Shown piece by piece: positions 24,709 to 35,900 of a DNA stretch of 64,000 bases. The notes beneath the pieces are model-generated. The model was not told where the DNA came from. It worked only from the letters and a program-made list of their open reading frames with translations, and ran no database searches. Source of the DNA: Astragalus membranaceus (taxonomy: Eukaryota > Streptophyta > Magnoliopsida > Fabales > Fabaceae); NCBI GenBank assembly GCA_039519185.1, contig CM076846.1:228582659-228646658 (forward strand), given 5' to 3'. The position numbers and the translations under genes are program-made. Position 1 is the stretch's first letter, and each line of letters opens with the position of its first letter.

Positions 24709-26207
24709 TGTTCGCGCTCGTGTGTGTTATAGTCGCAATGTCAGTGCAAGTATACACGTCGTACAAGTAATAAAGTGGATAAAAGTAAGAGATCGTTCCC
24801 ACGAGGATTGATTAACTTTCAGAGTTCAAGTCTTTAAAACACAAGTGAAACAAGTAACAAATCGACACTAAAAGTTGATATTAAGACTAAGAACATAAAT
24901 AAAGCAAGTAAATGAGAAGTGGGTGTGAATATGGAAGAGTATGAGTTGGATTGCTGCATGCAAGTAAATCTTCTCTAGTCAGACGTTATAACGTTTACAC
25001 GTTAACACGTACAAATGCTATGTTGTATAGACGTTATAACGTTTGAACGCTGTTGCAAAAGAGCTGTGCTTTTCAGTCACAAAACGTCAGAGCTTCAAGT
25101 ACTAGAATTCCTATGTCTAGGTTCTAAGTAGGCCTACTCCTGTATTTTAAGTACCCACAGCAATGTCCTATGAACTATTATCTGTTCTATGTCTAGACTT
25201 AGATAAAAATGCCTAAATGTCTTTAGTGCACCTTTTCATTCACATAAATCTTTGAGTTCTTTTCATAGACCATGTCTGTACCTATGAATCTACTTATTTT
25301 AAGTGATCAGTTCAAAACAAGCTTGGAAATATTAACATGCAAAGATTTAAAACGCATAAACATCAATACTTCATAACATTAAACTAGAGGTTCATTACAT
25401 GCAAAACAGCAACCCAACTACAAATGTTTAGCTCATGCTGAGCATCCTTACAGAAATAAGAGGAGTTAAAATCCAAATACCGTACATAGAGAAAAGGAGA
25501 CTAAACGCAAAAGATACGCCTAAGTGGCCTTCCTTCATGCACGCTGTAAAGACGTTACAACGTCTGAGCTTTACAGTAATGGCTGCGGATGGATATGGAA
25601 ATTGGGGCCTTGAGAGAATTAAAAATGAAGAAGTCTGTGTCCAGAACTTCTCTCAGAAAAACTATCTCTGAAAAATGGGGGAAGGTGGATGATGAATGGA
25701 GTCGTGTCCCCTCCGCATGGTGCACCCTTGCCTTTTTGTAGAGAGAGAATAGCCATGGTCAAAAGAGGGTCACATGATGCTGATGTCATTCCCCCACCTT
25801 CCAAGCTTGCTTGCGAGTTGACTCTGCCCTGAAGTGACACCGCACTGCTACAGTGCGTAAGCAGCGTCAGTGTTGAAGAAAGAGAAGATCTTCTTCATTT
25901 CCAGATCTCTGGTCATCATTACATGCGCGCCAAAATGATATATATTATTTTCTTGCTCTGCTGTCCTTCTTCAGACGTGATGAGAGACGCTGCCACGTTT
26001 AGATTACTGCACAAACACAAGAAGCATCAAAATGCTCACAAAGGCGCCAATTGGCACCAAAATGCCTAGAACTTGTAATTTAGCCCCTTTCTAACTAAAA
26101 GCAATAAACTAACAGAAACTTTACTAGAAACAACCTGCTATTGCCAGAGAACTTGCATGATTTAACTTTGACTAAGCATAAATAACTCATATAAATATGA
26201 GTTATCA
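24709..26207 (-). repeat. 3' LTR of A1 (left copy)
   Basis: On the + strand it starts TGTTCGCGCTCG and ends GAGTTATCA. Copies of the 16-bp palindrome lie at 24981, 25029 and 25550, with a weaker one near 25988. ORFs at 25435 and 25619 recur in the other LTR and are not genes. Confidence 0.95.
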
Positions 26208-26220
26208 CACCCCCAAACTT
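26208..26220 (-). other. Candidate polypurine tract of A1
   Basis: The reverse strand reads AAGTTTGGGGGTG directly before the 3' LTR. Confidence 0.65.
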
Positions 26221-27537
26221 AAACCATTGCTTGTCCTCAAGCAATTGAAATACAACATATGAAAAGATGCAAGAAATTAAATACACCAGCAGTTTACACC
26301 CTGCTCATCCATTTGATCAAAAATTTTCCTCAAGGGGCTAATTCCTTCAGACTTACACTACACACTCACGCACCAATGCACAATTACATTCTAGATTCAT
26401 TACTGCCCAAAGTGAGTGTGTGATCTCTGTATCAATTCTATTCCTAGCTAGGTTCAGAAGCTATCCTAGCTTATGAAAGAGTGGTTTCCAAATGGTGAGA
26501 GTATAACATCTTTCAAAACAAAGAGTAGGCTAACATTTTCACATAAGACATGAGGGTTATTTTAAGCACGACAAAGGGTCTTAATTTGGGTGCTAGGACT
26601 AGATTAGTGCAAACTACTTTTCTGACTCACACAACGTAAAACACACACAGCTGCAATCCCTCATTACTGAGCAACTTTTCTCTTTTTCTTCACTTTTGGT
26701 TTGGAGCTTTTGTGATTTTCTCCTTTTTGATCTTTTGGATTTGACATTTTTGGATTGAGATATTTGGGGTACTCAGCATTTGTTTCGGGAAATTGCAGCA
26801 AACACAGAGGGCATGTGGATTTTTCCACTTATTTGAAACAACACACACTTTTTTGGTCTTTTTGGAGTAGACGTTATAACGTGTATATGAGAGACGCTAC
26901 AACGCTTGATGACACAGAACACAACACACAAACACACACGGCATACGTTATAACGTTACGGGTAGACGTTATAACGCTGCACTCACACTACACATGCACT
27001 AATCATCCTGCAGTCTTTGCACCCAGCCTTAGTACAACCGGATATACCCCCAAACTTAGTTTCTACTGCTACTCTAAGTTTTTAATCAAGTTTTACAGTC
27101 ACCATAGTCAACCAAAACTAGCTTTAGCATCACCTAGTCCTTAGCTAACTAGGTTTTCCTCAAAACAGAGTTTGTGCGGAAGCAGTAATCAATTCTATTC
27201 ATCTAAGCATGCATCAGCTACTCACACAAATTCACACATAGTCATTACTAGATTTAGCCCAAAGAGAAACATTTTTGATGATTAATAGAGTAGGAAAGTA
27301 AACTGATTTTGCATTTGATTTCATGCAGACGGGAAACATAAAAATGATCCTCCCCCCCCGAACAAAAAGATGAGCAGTGTCCCCACTGCTCACTGATTTT
27401 GAAAAATGAGAGAGGAACATTTACACAAAACAGAAACAAAACAACTACTAACTCTCAAGACGTTGTAACGTCTAGACAGCTATTTATTTGTACTGAAATT
27501 GTAAACTAAAACTATTCTACTGCTAAAAGAGGGCTAC
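26221..27537 (-). other. A1 3' noncoding region
   Basis: About 1.3 kb between the second ORF and the polypurine tract. There is no coding sequence I would defend. It is the densest stretch of the palindrome family, with five copies between 26869 and 27473. Confidence 0.8.
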
Positions 27538-29814
27538 TTACTTGTTCAGAGCACCGGCCCTGAGCCTTCCACTTTGTCTGGCTGGGATGCTTGCTTGCAC
27601 AGCCTTCTTTTTCTTTTCCTTCTTCTTCTTTTCTCCTTCACCGTCACCAACATCAACTGAGACTTCAGTTTCCTGGGGCCTCTTTACACTGCTCTCAGCA
27701 ACTCTTTTCTTTGCTTCCTCCCATGCTTTCTGCTTTTCCAGCTCTGCAGGATGAATCTGCTGCTGCTCTTTGGGTTCCCCCTGGGCTTTTTCAACCTCTG
27801 GCTCATGAGACGTTGTAACGTCTGCAGCTTCCTCATCAGCAGCAACAACAGGAGCATTCTCTGAACCACTTGCAGCAACAAATGCTGCGCTGGTGGCTGT
27901 TGCTGGCTTGTCTTTAGCAGCTTCAGATCTCTTTTTTACCTGCAACTTTTGCCTTTTGGGTGCAGGAGGATCAACTAGTTGCTCTTCTTCTTCACCATGT
28001 CTTGCTTTTTCACTTGCAGCGGCTACTTCACGCCTTTTCTTCTTCCCAAATGGACTCTGGGTGGGTACAGTCTTGAATCTTTGCCTTTTGGGTGGGGGAA
28101 TGAGTTGTGGGTCTGGGTTGGTTTCAACAACAGTTGGTTCAGACGTAGTCACATCTGCACTGGTTACTTCTGGAATGGATGGTTGTGATGGTTCTTTAGA
28201 TGGTTCAGGTTGAGTGGGAGTTGGCTTTGAAATGGGTTGATCTTTGAGTGTTTGGGGTTGTTTGTCTTTTGGTGATGGAGGTGTGGGTTGGGCTGGTTCT
28301 TTGAGTGTTTGGGCTGGTGGAGAGTCAGCCTCAATATCAGTCTTGTCACTGGAACTTCCTTTCTCTTCTGAATGTGTTTCTTCCTCATCATCACTTAGGA
28401 TTTCCCTACTCACCTTCTTTGATTCCTCTGCATCACTCTCACTGATGCTATCCATATCAGCTGATTTAAGCTCTTCTTCCTCACTACTTACTTTCTTCTG
28501 CTCCTTCTTTGCTGGGCTCTTTCTTTTTGTGGCTGGTTTTCTTGTTTTCTTGACTTTTTCCTTCTTCACTTTCTTGGGGTTCATTGCTGATAGGAGTATG
28601 TTGTCTTCATCTTCCTCTTGCATCCAATCTGGAAGTACTGGTTCTTCAATCACCATCTTGCCTTTTGTTGTATGTGCATTCACCTTCTTTTGCCACTCAA
28701 ATTGCTCCTTGACAAACTTGGCTAGGCTGTTTTGCTGGTCTACCAGACGTTGTAACGTCTGCGCATCAACTGACGTGGTAGCATCTGCAGCTCTCTGCCT
28801 AGCTTTGAACTTTGTAGAGAATGCCCCCTGGGGTTCCTCTCTTAGCTCAGATGCTTCAATCTCCACTCCAGCCTCCATGCAGAGATCGGTGATTAAACAA
28901 GGGAAGTATAGGTATCCATCCTTCCTGTTCTGCCATTTGTTAATCTCTCTGTTGATGAGCTTACCCACTTCAATCTTATCTCTTGACATAATGGCATCAA
29001 TAGCAATCAGCCTCTCTTTATCAACCCAGAGAGTGTGGGAAGTGGGTATCAAGCAATGCCTGATGAAATGAAACCAAGCACTGGCCTCATCACAAAGGTA
29101 TCTCTTCAAAATTTTGAATTCATTCCCATGGTCGCCTCTTCGCTCCCAAACAGCTCCTTCAACACATATCCTTTCTTTGATTTCAGTCATCTCTGCCACT
29201 CCGTAAGTCTTTTGCTTCACCTCAACTGCCTTGCCATAGTAACCTAGCCCAAAGTAGTCATTTATGACTCTTACACCAAATTTGACTTCCTCACCTCGTA
29301 CGATGGAGGTGCTTGAAAGTTCTCCATCGGTTCTTTCAACGATTCCTTTATAAAAGTCATGCACCAGAGTTGCAATGTATTCCTTTCTGTGAACTACAAA
29401 TTTCTGCCATCCCAATGCTGCCACTGTTGCGATAAAGTCAGGATTTGGGTTTTCCAAGCTAAAACCCCTTTCTGGCAGCAAGGCTTTCTTCTTTGAAGGA
29501 ATGGGGATTTCTGGGTTTGGAACAGAAGAAGAACTTGGGTTGACGTTCTTTCCTTTGCCAGATGATTTTACTGCAGCTTGCTTTGTTTTAGTCATGGTGA
29601 TTGTATGAGTTTTCTGGAGAGTGGGGGATTTGAGATTGAGATTTGCGATTTGGGGTTTGGGAGAAGGGAGAAGATTGCGGTTTCTGAAAGTGTATGAAGG
29701 TGGTTTTGATGATTGTAACTGGTGTGTGTCTATTGGGGAGGTTTTATGGGAAGTTGGGAAGTAGGTGGTGGCGTGGGTTTGGGAAAAAGGGGTAACCGTT
29801 GGAAGTGACGTCAT
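27538..29814 (-). CDS. A1 second ORF (Athila-type 3' ORF, plant transposon protein domain)
   Basis: About 758 residues from the ATG at 29814 (MTSLPTV); a second ATG (MTKTKQAAV) lies about 75 residues in. An N-terminal globular part (about residues 110-350, beginning near RGFSLENPNPDFIATVAALG) resembles a domain annotated in plants as putative transposon protein and common in Athila 3' ORFs. The C-terminal half is low complexity: acidic Ser/Glu runs, proline-rich linkers and basic clusters (KKVKKEKVKKTRKPATKRK; KKKKEKKKKAV). These could be nuclear localisation signals. I see no clear signal peptide or membrane segment, so an envelope role is not supported. The frame is open throughout. Confidence 0.8.
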   Translation of the reverse strand: MTSLPTVTPFSQTHATTYFPTSHKTSPIDTHQLQSSKPPSYTFRNRNLLPSPKPQIANLNLKSPTLQKTHTITMTKTKQAAVKSSGKGKNVNPSSSSVPNPEIPIPSKKKALLPERGFSLENPNPDFIATVAALGWQKFVVHRKEYIATLVHDFYKGIVERTDGELSSTSIVRGEEVKFGVRVINDYFGLGYYGKAVEVKQKTYGVAEMTEIKERICVEGAVWERRGDHGNEFKILKRYLCDEASAWFHFIRHCLIPTSHTLWVDKERLIAIDAIMSRDKIEVGKLINREINKWQNRKDGYLYFPCLITDLCMEAGVEIEASELREEPQGAFSTKFKARQRAADATTSVDAQTLQRLVDQQNSLAKFVKEQFEWQKKVNAHTTKGKMVIEEPVLPDWMQEEDEDNILLSAMNPKKVKKEKVKKTRKPATKRKSPAKKEQKKVSSEEEELKSADMDSISESDAEESKKVSREILSDDEEETHSEEKGSSSDKTDIEADSPPAQTLKEPAQPTPPSPKDKQPQTLKDQPISKPTPTQPEPSKEPSQPSIPEVTSADVTTSEPTVVETNPDPQLIPPPKRQRFKTVPTQSPFGKKKRREVAAASEKARHGEEEEQLVDPPAPKRQKLQVKKRSEAAKDKPATATSAAFVAASGSENAPVVAADEEAADVTTSHEPEVEKAQGEPKEQQQIHPAELEKQKAWEEAKKRVAESSVKRPQETEVSVDVGDGEGEKKKKEKKKKAVQASIPARQSGRLRAGALNK

Positions 29815-30076
29815 GGTCAAAAAATCATTAAAAATTGTTTCATTTGAAAACTGCTTGACTCATTTTCTTTTCTTTTTCATTTAAAACTTTACCCAGGCAG
29901 CGAACGTGACAACATCCTAGACACGCAGAGACGTTATAACGTTTATACTACTTCAGCTCCCATTCCTGCACAAAAATTTAAAGACACAAAATTGCTGGTT
30001 AGTTAAAACCATTGGGTTGCCTCCCAAGAGCGCTTGCTTTAAGAGTCTTCAGCCAGACTATCCCCTTTTTTTGAAT

Positions 30077-33000
30077 TCAGAGGTTGTTGAGAGTCACTGT
30101 GGTCTTGTCCCTAACCACATGTTCTCCATGGTAATGCTTCACTCTTTGGCCATTGACCTTGAAAATGGAATTAGTTTTCTCATCAAACAGGTCCACAGCA
30201 CCATGACTGTAGACTTTTACTATCTTGAAAGGTCCTGACCATCTTGATTTTAACTTCCCAGGGAACAACTTTAATCTTGAATTAAACAACAAAACTGATT
30301 GTCCCTCTACTAGCTCCCTTCTTTGAATTCTCTGATCGTGCCACTTCTTGGTTTTCTCTTTATACATTTTTGAATTCTCATAGGCAGTGTGCCTGAATTC
30401 ATCTAGCTCATTTAGTTGAAGGAGCCTTGCTTCTCCAGCCTTTGAATGATCTAGGTTCAGTTGCTTCAGTGCCCAGTGAGCTTTGTGTTGGAGCTCAATG
30501 GGCAGGTGACAAGCTTTTCCGAAGACTAACTTGTATGGTGACATCCCAGTGGTGTCTTAAATGCTGTTCTGTACGCCCACAATGCATCATCAAGGTGCAG
30601 GGACCAATCCTTCCTGTTTGGACCAACCATCTTCTCAAGTATCCTTTTAATTTCTCTGTTGGAAATTTCTGCTTGACCACTTGTCTGTGGGTGATAAGCT
30701 GTAGCAATCTTGTGCTTCACTCCGTACTTAGCCAATAGGTTCTCTATCAGCTTGTTACAAAAGTGAGAGCCTTCATCACTGATTATAGCTCTTGGAGTAC
30801 CAAATCTTGTGAAGATGTTTTGCTTCAGGAATTTGCTGACTGATTTGGCCTCATTATTGGGTAATGCAATGGCTTCCACCCATTTTGACACATAATCCAC
30901 AGCTACCAAAATGTATAAATTTCCATGAGACATAGGAAATGGCCCCATGAAGTCCATTCCCCAAACATCAAACAGTTCCACTTCAAGAATATTTGTCAAT
31001 GGCATTTCTTGCTTGTTGGAGATGTTTCCAGCTCTTTGGCATTTATCACAGCTTTTTACTAATTCATGAGCATCTTTGAAGAGTGTTGGCCAATAGTATC
31101 CTGACTGTAACACCTTTGCTGCAGTTCTGGTTCCTCCAAAATGTCCTCCATAAGGTGATGCATGACATTGTTGTAATACCTGGAGTTGTTCCTCTTCAGC
31201 CAGGCATCTCCTAAGCAACTGATCTTGACACATCTTATATAGATAGGGCTCATCCCAAAAATAGTGCTTCACGGTGTGGAAGAATTTTTTTCTTTGCTGA
31301 TGGTTGAAATCCACAGGCACAATCTTGCTGACTAGGAAGTTAACTATATCAGCATACCAGGGAGCAGTAGTATCAGACGTTATAACGTTTGAAGAAATAG
31401 TCATAGACGTGGTAACGTCTTCAGCTACTGTGGCTACTGTCAGCAGTTTTTCATCAGGGAAATTTTCTTTTATTTCTTCTGCACCTGTACCTGCATCAAC
31501 ATTCTCAAGCCTAGAAAGATGATCAGCAACTTGGTTCTCCACCCCCTTTTTATCATGAATTTCCAAGTCAAATTCTTGGAGGAGGAGAACCCATCTAATG
31601 AGTCGTGGCTTTGCATCTTTTTTTGAAATCAAATACTTGATGGCTGAGTGATCAGTAAAAACAATAACTTTTGCACCCACCAAGTATGATCTAAATTTGT
31701 CAAAAGCAAATACAACAGCCAGTAACTCTTTCTCAGTTACAGTATAATTTAATTGGGCATCATCTAAGGTTTTACTAGCATAGTATATAGAGTGAAAAAT
31801 TTTGCCATACCTTTGACCCAATACGGCCCCCACAGCGTAGTCACTCGCATCACACATTAATTCAAATGGTTTGGACCAGTCAGGAGTGACTATTACAGGA
31901 GCTGTTACAAGGGCACTCTTCAATTTCTGGAAGGCTTCATGACAATGCTCATCAAAGTTGAAGACGTTATCACGTTGCAGTAGCAGACACAAAGGTTTGG
32001 AAATTTTTGAGAAATCCTTGATAAACCTTCTGTAAAAACCAGCATGCCCTAAGAAACTTCTAATACCTTTGACAGTTGTAGGTGGAGGTAATTTGTCAAT
32101 AACATCAATTTTCGCTTTATCCACCTCCAACCCTTTCTTTGAAATTTTATGCCCCAAAACAATTCCCTCTTGAACCATGAAGTGGCATTTCTCCCAGTTG
32201 AGTACTAAGTTGGTTTCTTCACACCTTATTAAGACTCCTTCTAAGTTATCCAAGCATGCCTTGTATGAGTCTCCATAGACTGAAAAGTCATCCATGAAAA
32301 CTTCCATGGATTTTTCAATAAAATCTGAGAATAAAGCCATCATACACCTCTGAAATGTTGCAGGCGCATTACACAATCCAAATGGCATCCTTCTGAAGGC
32401 AAAGGTACCATAAGGACAAGTGAATGTGGTCATCTCTTGGTCCTCAGGCACAATAGCTATCTGGTTATATCCTGAGTAACCATCAAGGAAACAATAGAAT
32501 TCTTTGCCTGCAAGTCTATCCAACATCTGGTCAATAAATGGCAGAGGAAAATGGTCCTTCTTGGTTGCTTTGTTCAGCTTCCTGTAGTCCATACATATCC
32601 TCCATCCAGTCACTGTTCTTGTTGGAATTAATTCATTTTTTTCATTGGTTACCACAGTAACTCCACCCTTCTTTGGCACACATTGAACTGGGCTCACCCA
32701 TGAGCTATCACTAATTGGATAAATGATTCCTGCATCTAACCATTTGATGATTTCCTTCTTGACCACCTCCTTCATTATCGGGTTCAATCGCCTTTGTCCT
32801 TCAATGCTGTTCTTTGCATTCTCTTCCAAGACAATTCTGTGCATACAGATTGTGGGACTGATACCTTTGATATCTGCCATTTGCCAACCAATGGCTTTCT
32901 TGTGCCTTTTCAAGGTGCTAATGAGATCACTTTCCTGCTCTTGTGAGAGGTTAGAAGAAATGATCACTGGCAAAGAATCATTTTCTTCTAAAAAGGCATA

Positions 33001-35772
33001 CTTCAGGTGATCAGGCAACACTTTCAATTCCAGAGTGGGTGGTTTTTCAATGGATGGTACTATCTTCTTGAGATTGGAGTCTTCTTGCCCCAAGGATTCA
33101 TACTTCTTTGTCCACGCCCTGGGTACATGGGAATCAGACGTGACAACGTCTGTGGTTGACGTTGTAACGTTTGACGGATCAGCTTCTTCTGATAACAATT
33201 CTTGAATCTCATCATTGCCCAGAATATTTTCCAAGTGGTCATTATCTTTATTGAATTGCTTTTGAACCACATGGTCAAGGGCAACCACAAAGGAACATTC
33301 CTCTGTGTTAGGTTCTGGATACTTGAGTGCGTTGAGGACGTTGAATTTGACTTCTTGGTCATTGACCCTCATGATTAATTCTCCTTTCTGCACATCAATA
33401 AGTGTCCTTCCAGTGGCTAGAAATGGTCGCCCCAAGATGATAGGAACTTCCTTATCTGCATCAAAATCCAAAATAACAAAGTCCACTGGAAACACGAATT
33501 TGTCAACTTTAATCAAAACATCTTCTAATATGCCCTCAGGATAAACTCTACTTTTATCAGCTAATGTAAGGCTTAAAGAAGTAGGTCTGGCAGTTCCTAT
33601 ACCAAGTTTTTCATAAATGGACTTGGGCATCAAGTTAATACTTGCCCCCAAGTCACATAAAGCTTTGCCAAGGTAAAAATCTCCAATGGAGCATGGTATA
33701 GTAAAACTGCCAGGATCTTTCAGTTTTCTAGGGAGTTTATTCTGCATGATTAAGCTACATTCTTCAGTTAAAGCAATAGTTTCAAACTCCCCTAGCCTTC
33801 TTCTTTTGGTGATGATATCCTTTAGGAACTTGGCATAGTTTGGCATCTGTTGTAGAGCTTCAACCAAGGGAAGGTTTATGTGCAGCTGTTTTAGCATCTC
33901 CATGAACCTGCTGAATTGCTTGTCTTCATGAGCTTTCTTGAGTCTTTGAGGGTAGGGTGGAGGAGGATATTCAGGTACAAGCTTAGGAACAGTCTTGATT
34001 CCTGGTTCAGAACTAGACGTTGTAACGTCTGGCTTAGACATCACAATATCTGGAATATTCTTCTCTTTTTCTCCACCTTTGTTTTTCTCTTTTTCCTTGT
34101 CTGGCACCTCAGATTCCTTAGGCATAGATGGTTCTGGATACTCAGTGCCACTTCTTAATGAGATAGCATTTACCTGTGCATTCACCACATCTTTACCATT
34201 TGACTTTGATGAAGATGGTGTTTCAGTTGTGGATGGAAGAGATCCATTCTGTCTTTGAGTAAGAGCTGAGGCTATCTGTCCAATTTGGTTCTCCAAAGTT
34301 TTGATTGAAGACTCATGGGTCTGTAAGGTTGCCCTACAATCACTTATGAAAGTTTTCATCAAGGCTTCCAAATTGTTGTTGTTGTTATTCTGCGTATACT
34401 GCTTTTGTTGTTGAGGGGGAAATCCTGGGGGTATTGCAGGAGCAGCATTGCTAGCATTCAAAGAATTGTTGTTCTTCCAACTAAAATTTGGGTGATTTCT
34501 CCAATTTGAATTGTACAAGTTGGAGAAGGGACTGTTACCTTTGTTATGTGATACAAAGTTTACAGACTGGGGGTTATGGGGACACTCTTCGTAGACATGC
34601 CCTCCTTCACAATATACACACACTACTCCCCCAGATGGTGTTGGCTCAATAGCTGCAGCAGTCTGTGTTTCAGACGTGGCCACGTTTGGAGTGCTCAAGT
34701 TCTTAATCATGTTGGTCAGAGAAGCAACCTGAGCAGAAAGGGCAGTTACTTCACTTATCTCATGGACACCAGCCTTCTTTCCAGGAGTGAATCTATCAGA
34801 AGGCCAATGGGCATTGTGAGTGGCTATGTCTTCAATAAGTCTGCATGCCTCAGAGAAAGACATGTTTAATATGACACCGCCTGATGAAGCATCAAGTATA
34901 AGCCTGGTAGGTTGATCTAGACCATTATAAAAAGTCTCCATTTGAATAACTACTGGAATGCCATGGTGTGGGCACATTCTTAGTAATTCCTTCCATCTTT
35001 CCCAAGCCTCAAATAATGATTCCCTTTCTCTTTGTTTGAAGGAAGTGATGTCATTTCTTAACTTGGCATTTTTGTTGGGAGGGAAGTATTTTCCAAGAAA
35101 TTTCTCAGCTAGCTCATCCCAAGTATGAATTGAATTTGGCTCTAAGGAGTTCAACCAATTCTTGGCCTTGTCCTTAAGAGAATATGGAAATAGCTTCAGT
35201 TGGAAGGCATCTTCTGAGACTCCAGGGATGACAAAGTTGCTACACACATCCAAAAATTGCCTTAGATGTGCATAAGGATCTTCTTGAGGGAAACCCCCAA
35301 ATTGCCCTGCAGTCTGCAACATTTGGAACATCATTGGCTTGAATTCAAAGTGACCAGTATGAATAGGTGGTCTTGCAATGCCTGTTTGTAAATGTGCAGG
35401 ATTGAGCACGGCATAATCACGCATAGGCCTGTCCCTGTCATTGACCATGTCTTGTGGCCCTGCATTGATGAGTTGCTATCTCTGCCAGTGTTCATCATCA
35501 ACATAGGTATCTGTATGAGTTTGTGGTCCACGACCACGTCCTCCAGCATCAGAGTGCCTTCCTCCTCTTGGAGTACGTCCACCTCTAGAGCTTCTACCAC
35601 CAGTACCATGTTCAGACATGATTGGTGGCTGAAATTGCTGTTGTTGTTGCTGCCTTCTTAGCCTTTGTTGTCTCCTTAGTCGCCTGAAGGTTCTTTCAGG
35701 TTCTGGGTAGAATTCAGGTTCAGATCCACTCCCTGGTTCTGTTGAACTAGAGCTTGAACTGGAACTAAGCAT
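30077..35772 (-). pseudogene. A1 gag-pol polyprotein with one stop and one frameshift
   Basis: The frame opens at 35772 (MLSSSSSSSST), meets a TAG at 35478-35476, and continues in the same frame to 30526. Numbering from the Met at 35448: gag core about 45-180; CCHC knuckle 277-290; protease DLGA 599-602; RT 900-1100 with FMDD 1051-1054; RNase H about 1195-1310; integrase zinc finger about 1429-1470; integrase core D1499, D1558, E1594 with normal spacing. A 1-base deletion near 30548 moves the integrase C-terminus to another frame (30544-30077, with the GPF motif region near WSGPFKIVKVY). All catalytic residues survive, so the defects look recent. Confidence 0.9.
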
Positions 35773-35877
35773 ACGCTGTAACGTTTACCTGTTCACTCAT
35801 AAAAACAAGAAACAACACAGCAGAATTCTTTCACCTAGTGTTTTAATTCTTGTTGAACAATAAAAGTTAAATACAGT

Positions 35878-35894
35878 CCCCGGCAACGGCGCCA
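35878..35894 (-). other. Primer binding site of A1 (Asp tRNA type)
   Basis: The + strand reads CCCCGGCAACGGCGCCA, which matches the 3' end of plant tRNA-Asp as I recall it. It lies six bases from the 5' LTR. It is a primer site, not a tRNA gene. Confidence 0.85.
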
Positions 35895-35900
35895 AAAACT

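Noticed and set aside
28244..29071. 275-residue + strand ORF
   Set aside because: Antisense shadow of the A1 second ORF; its Ser/Leu-rich product mirrors the Glu/Lys-rich codons.
27538..29814. Calling the A1 second ORF a viral envelope gene
   Set aside because: No signal peptide, membrane segment or cysteine pattern could be seen.
35878..35894. tRNA-Asp 3' end
   Set aside because: Only the last 17 bases are present, next to an LTR; it is the A1 primer site.
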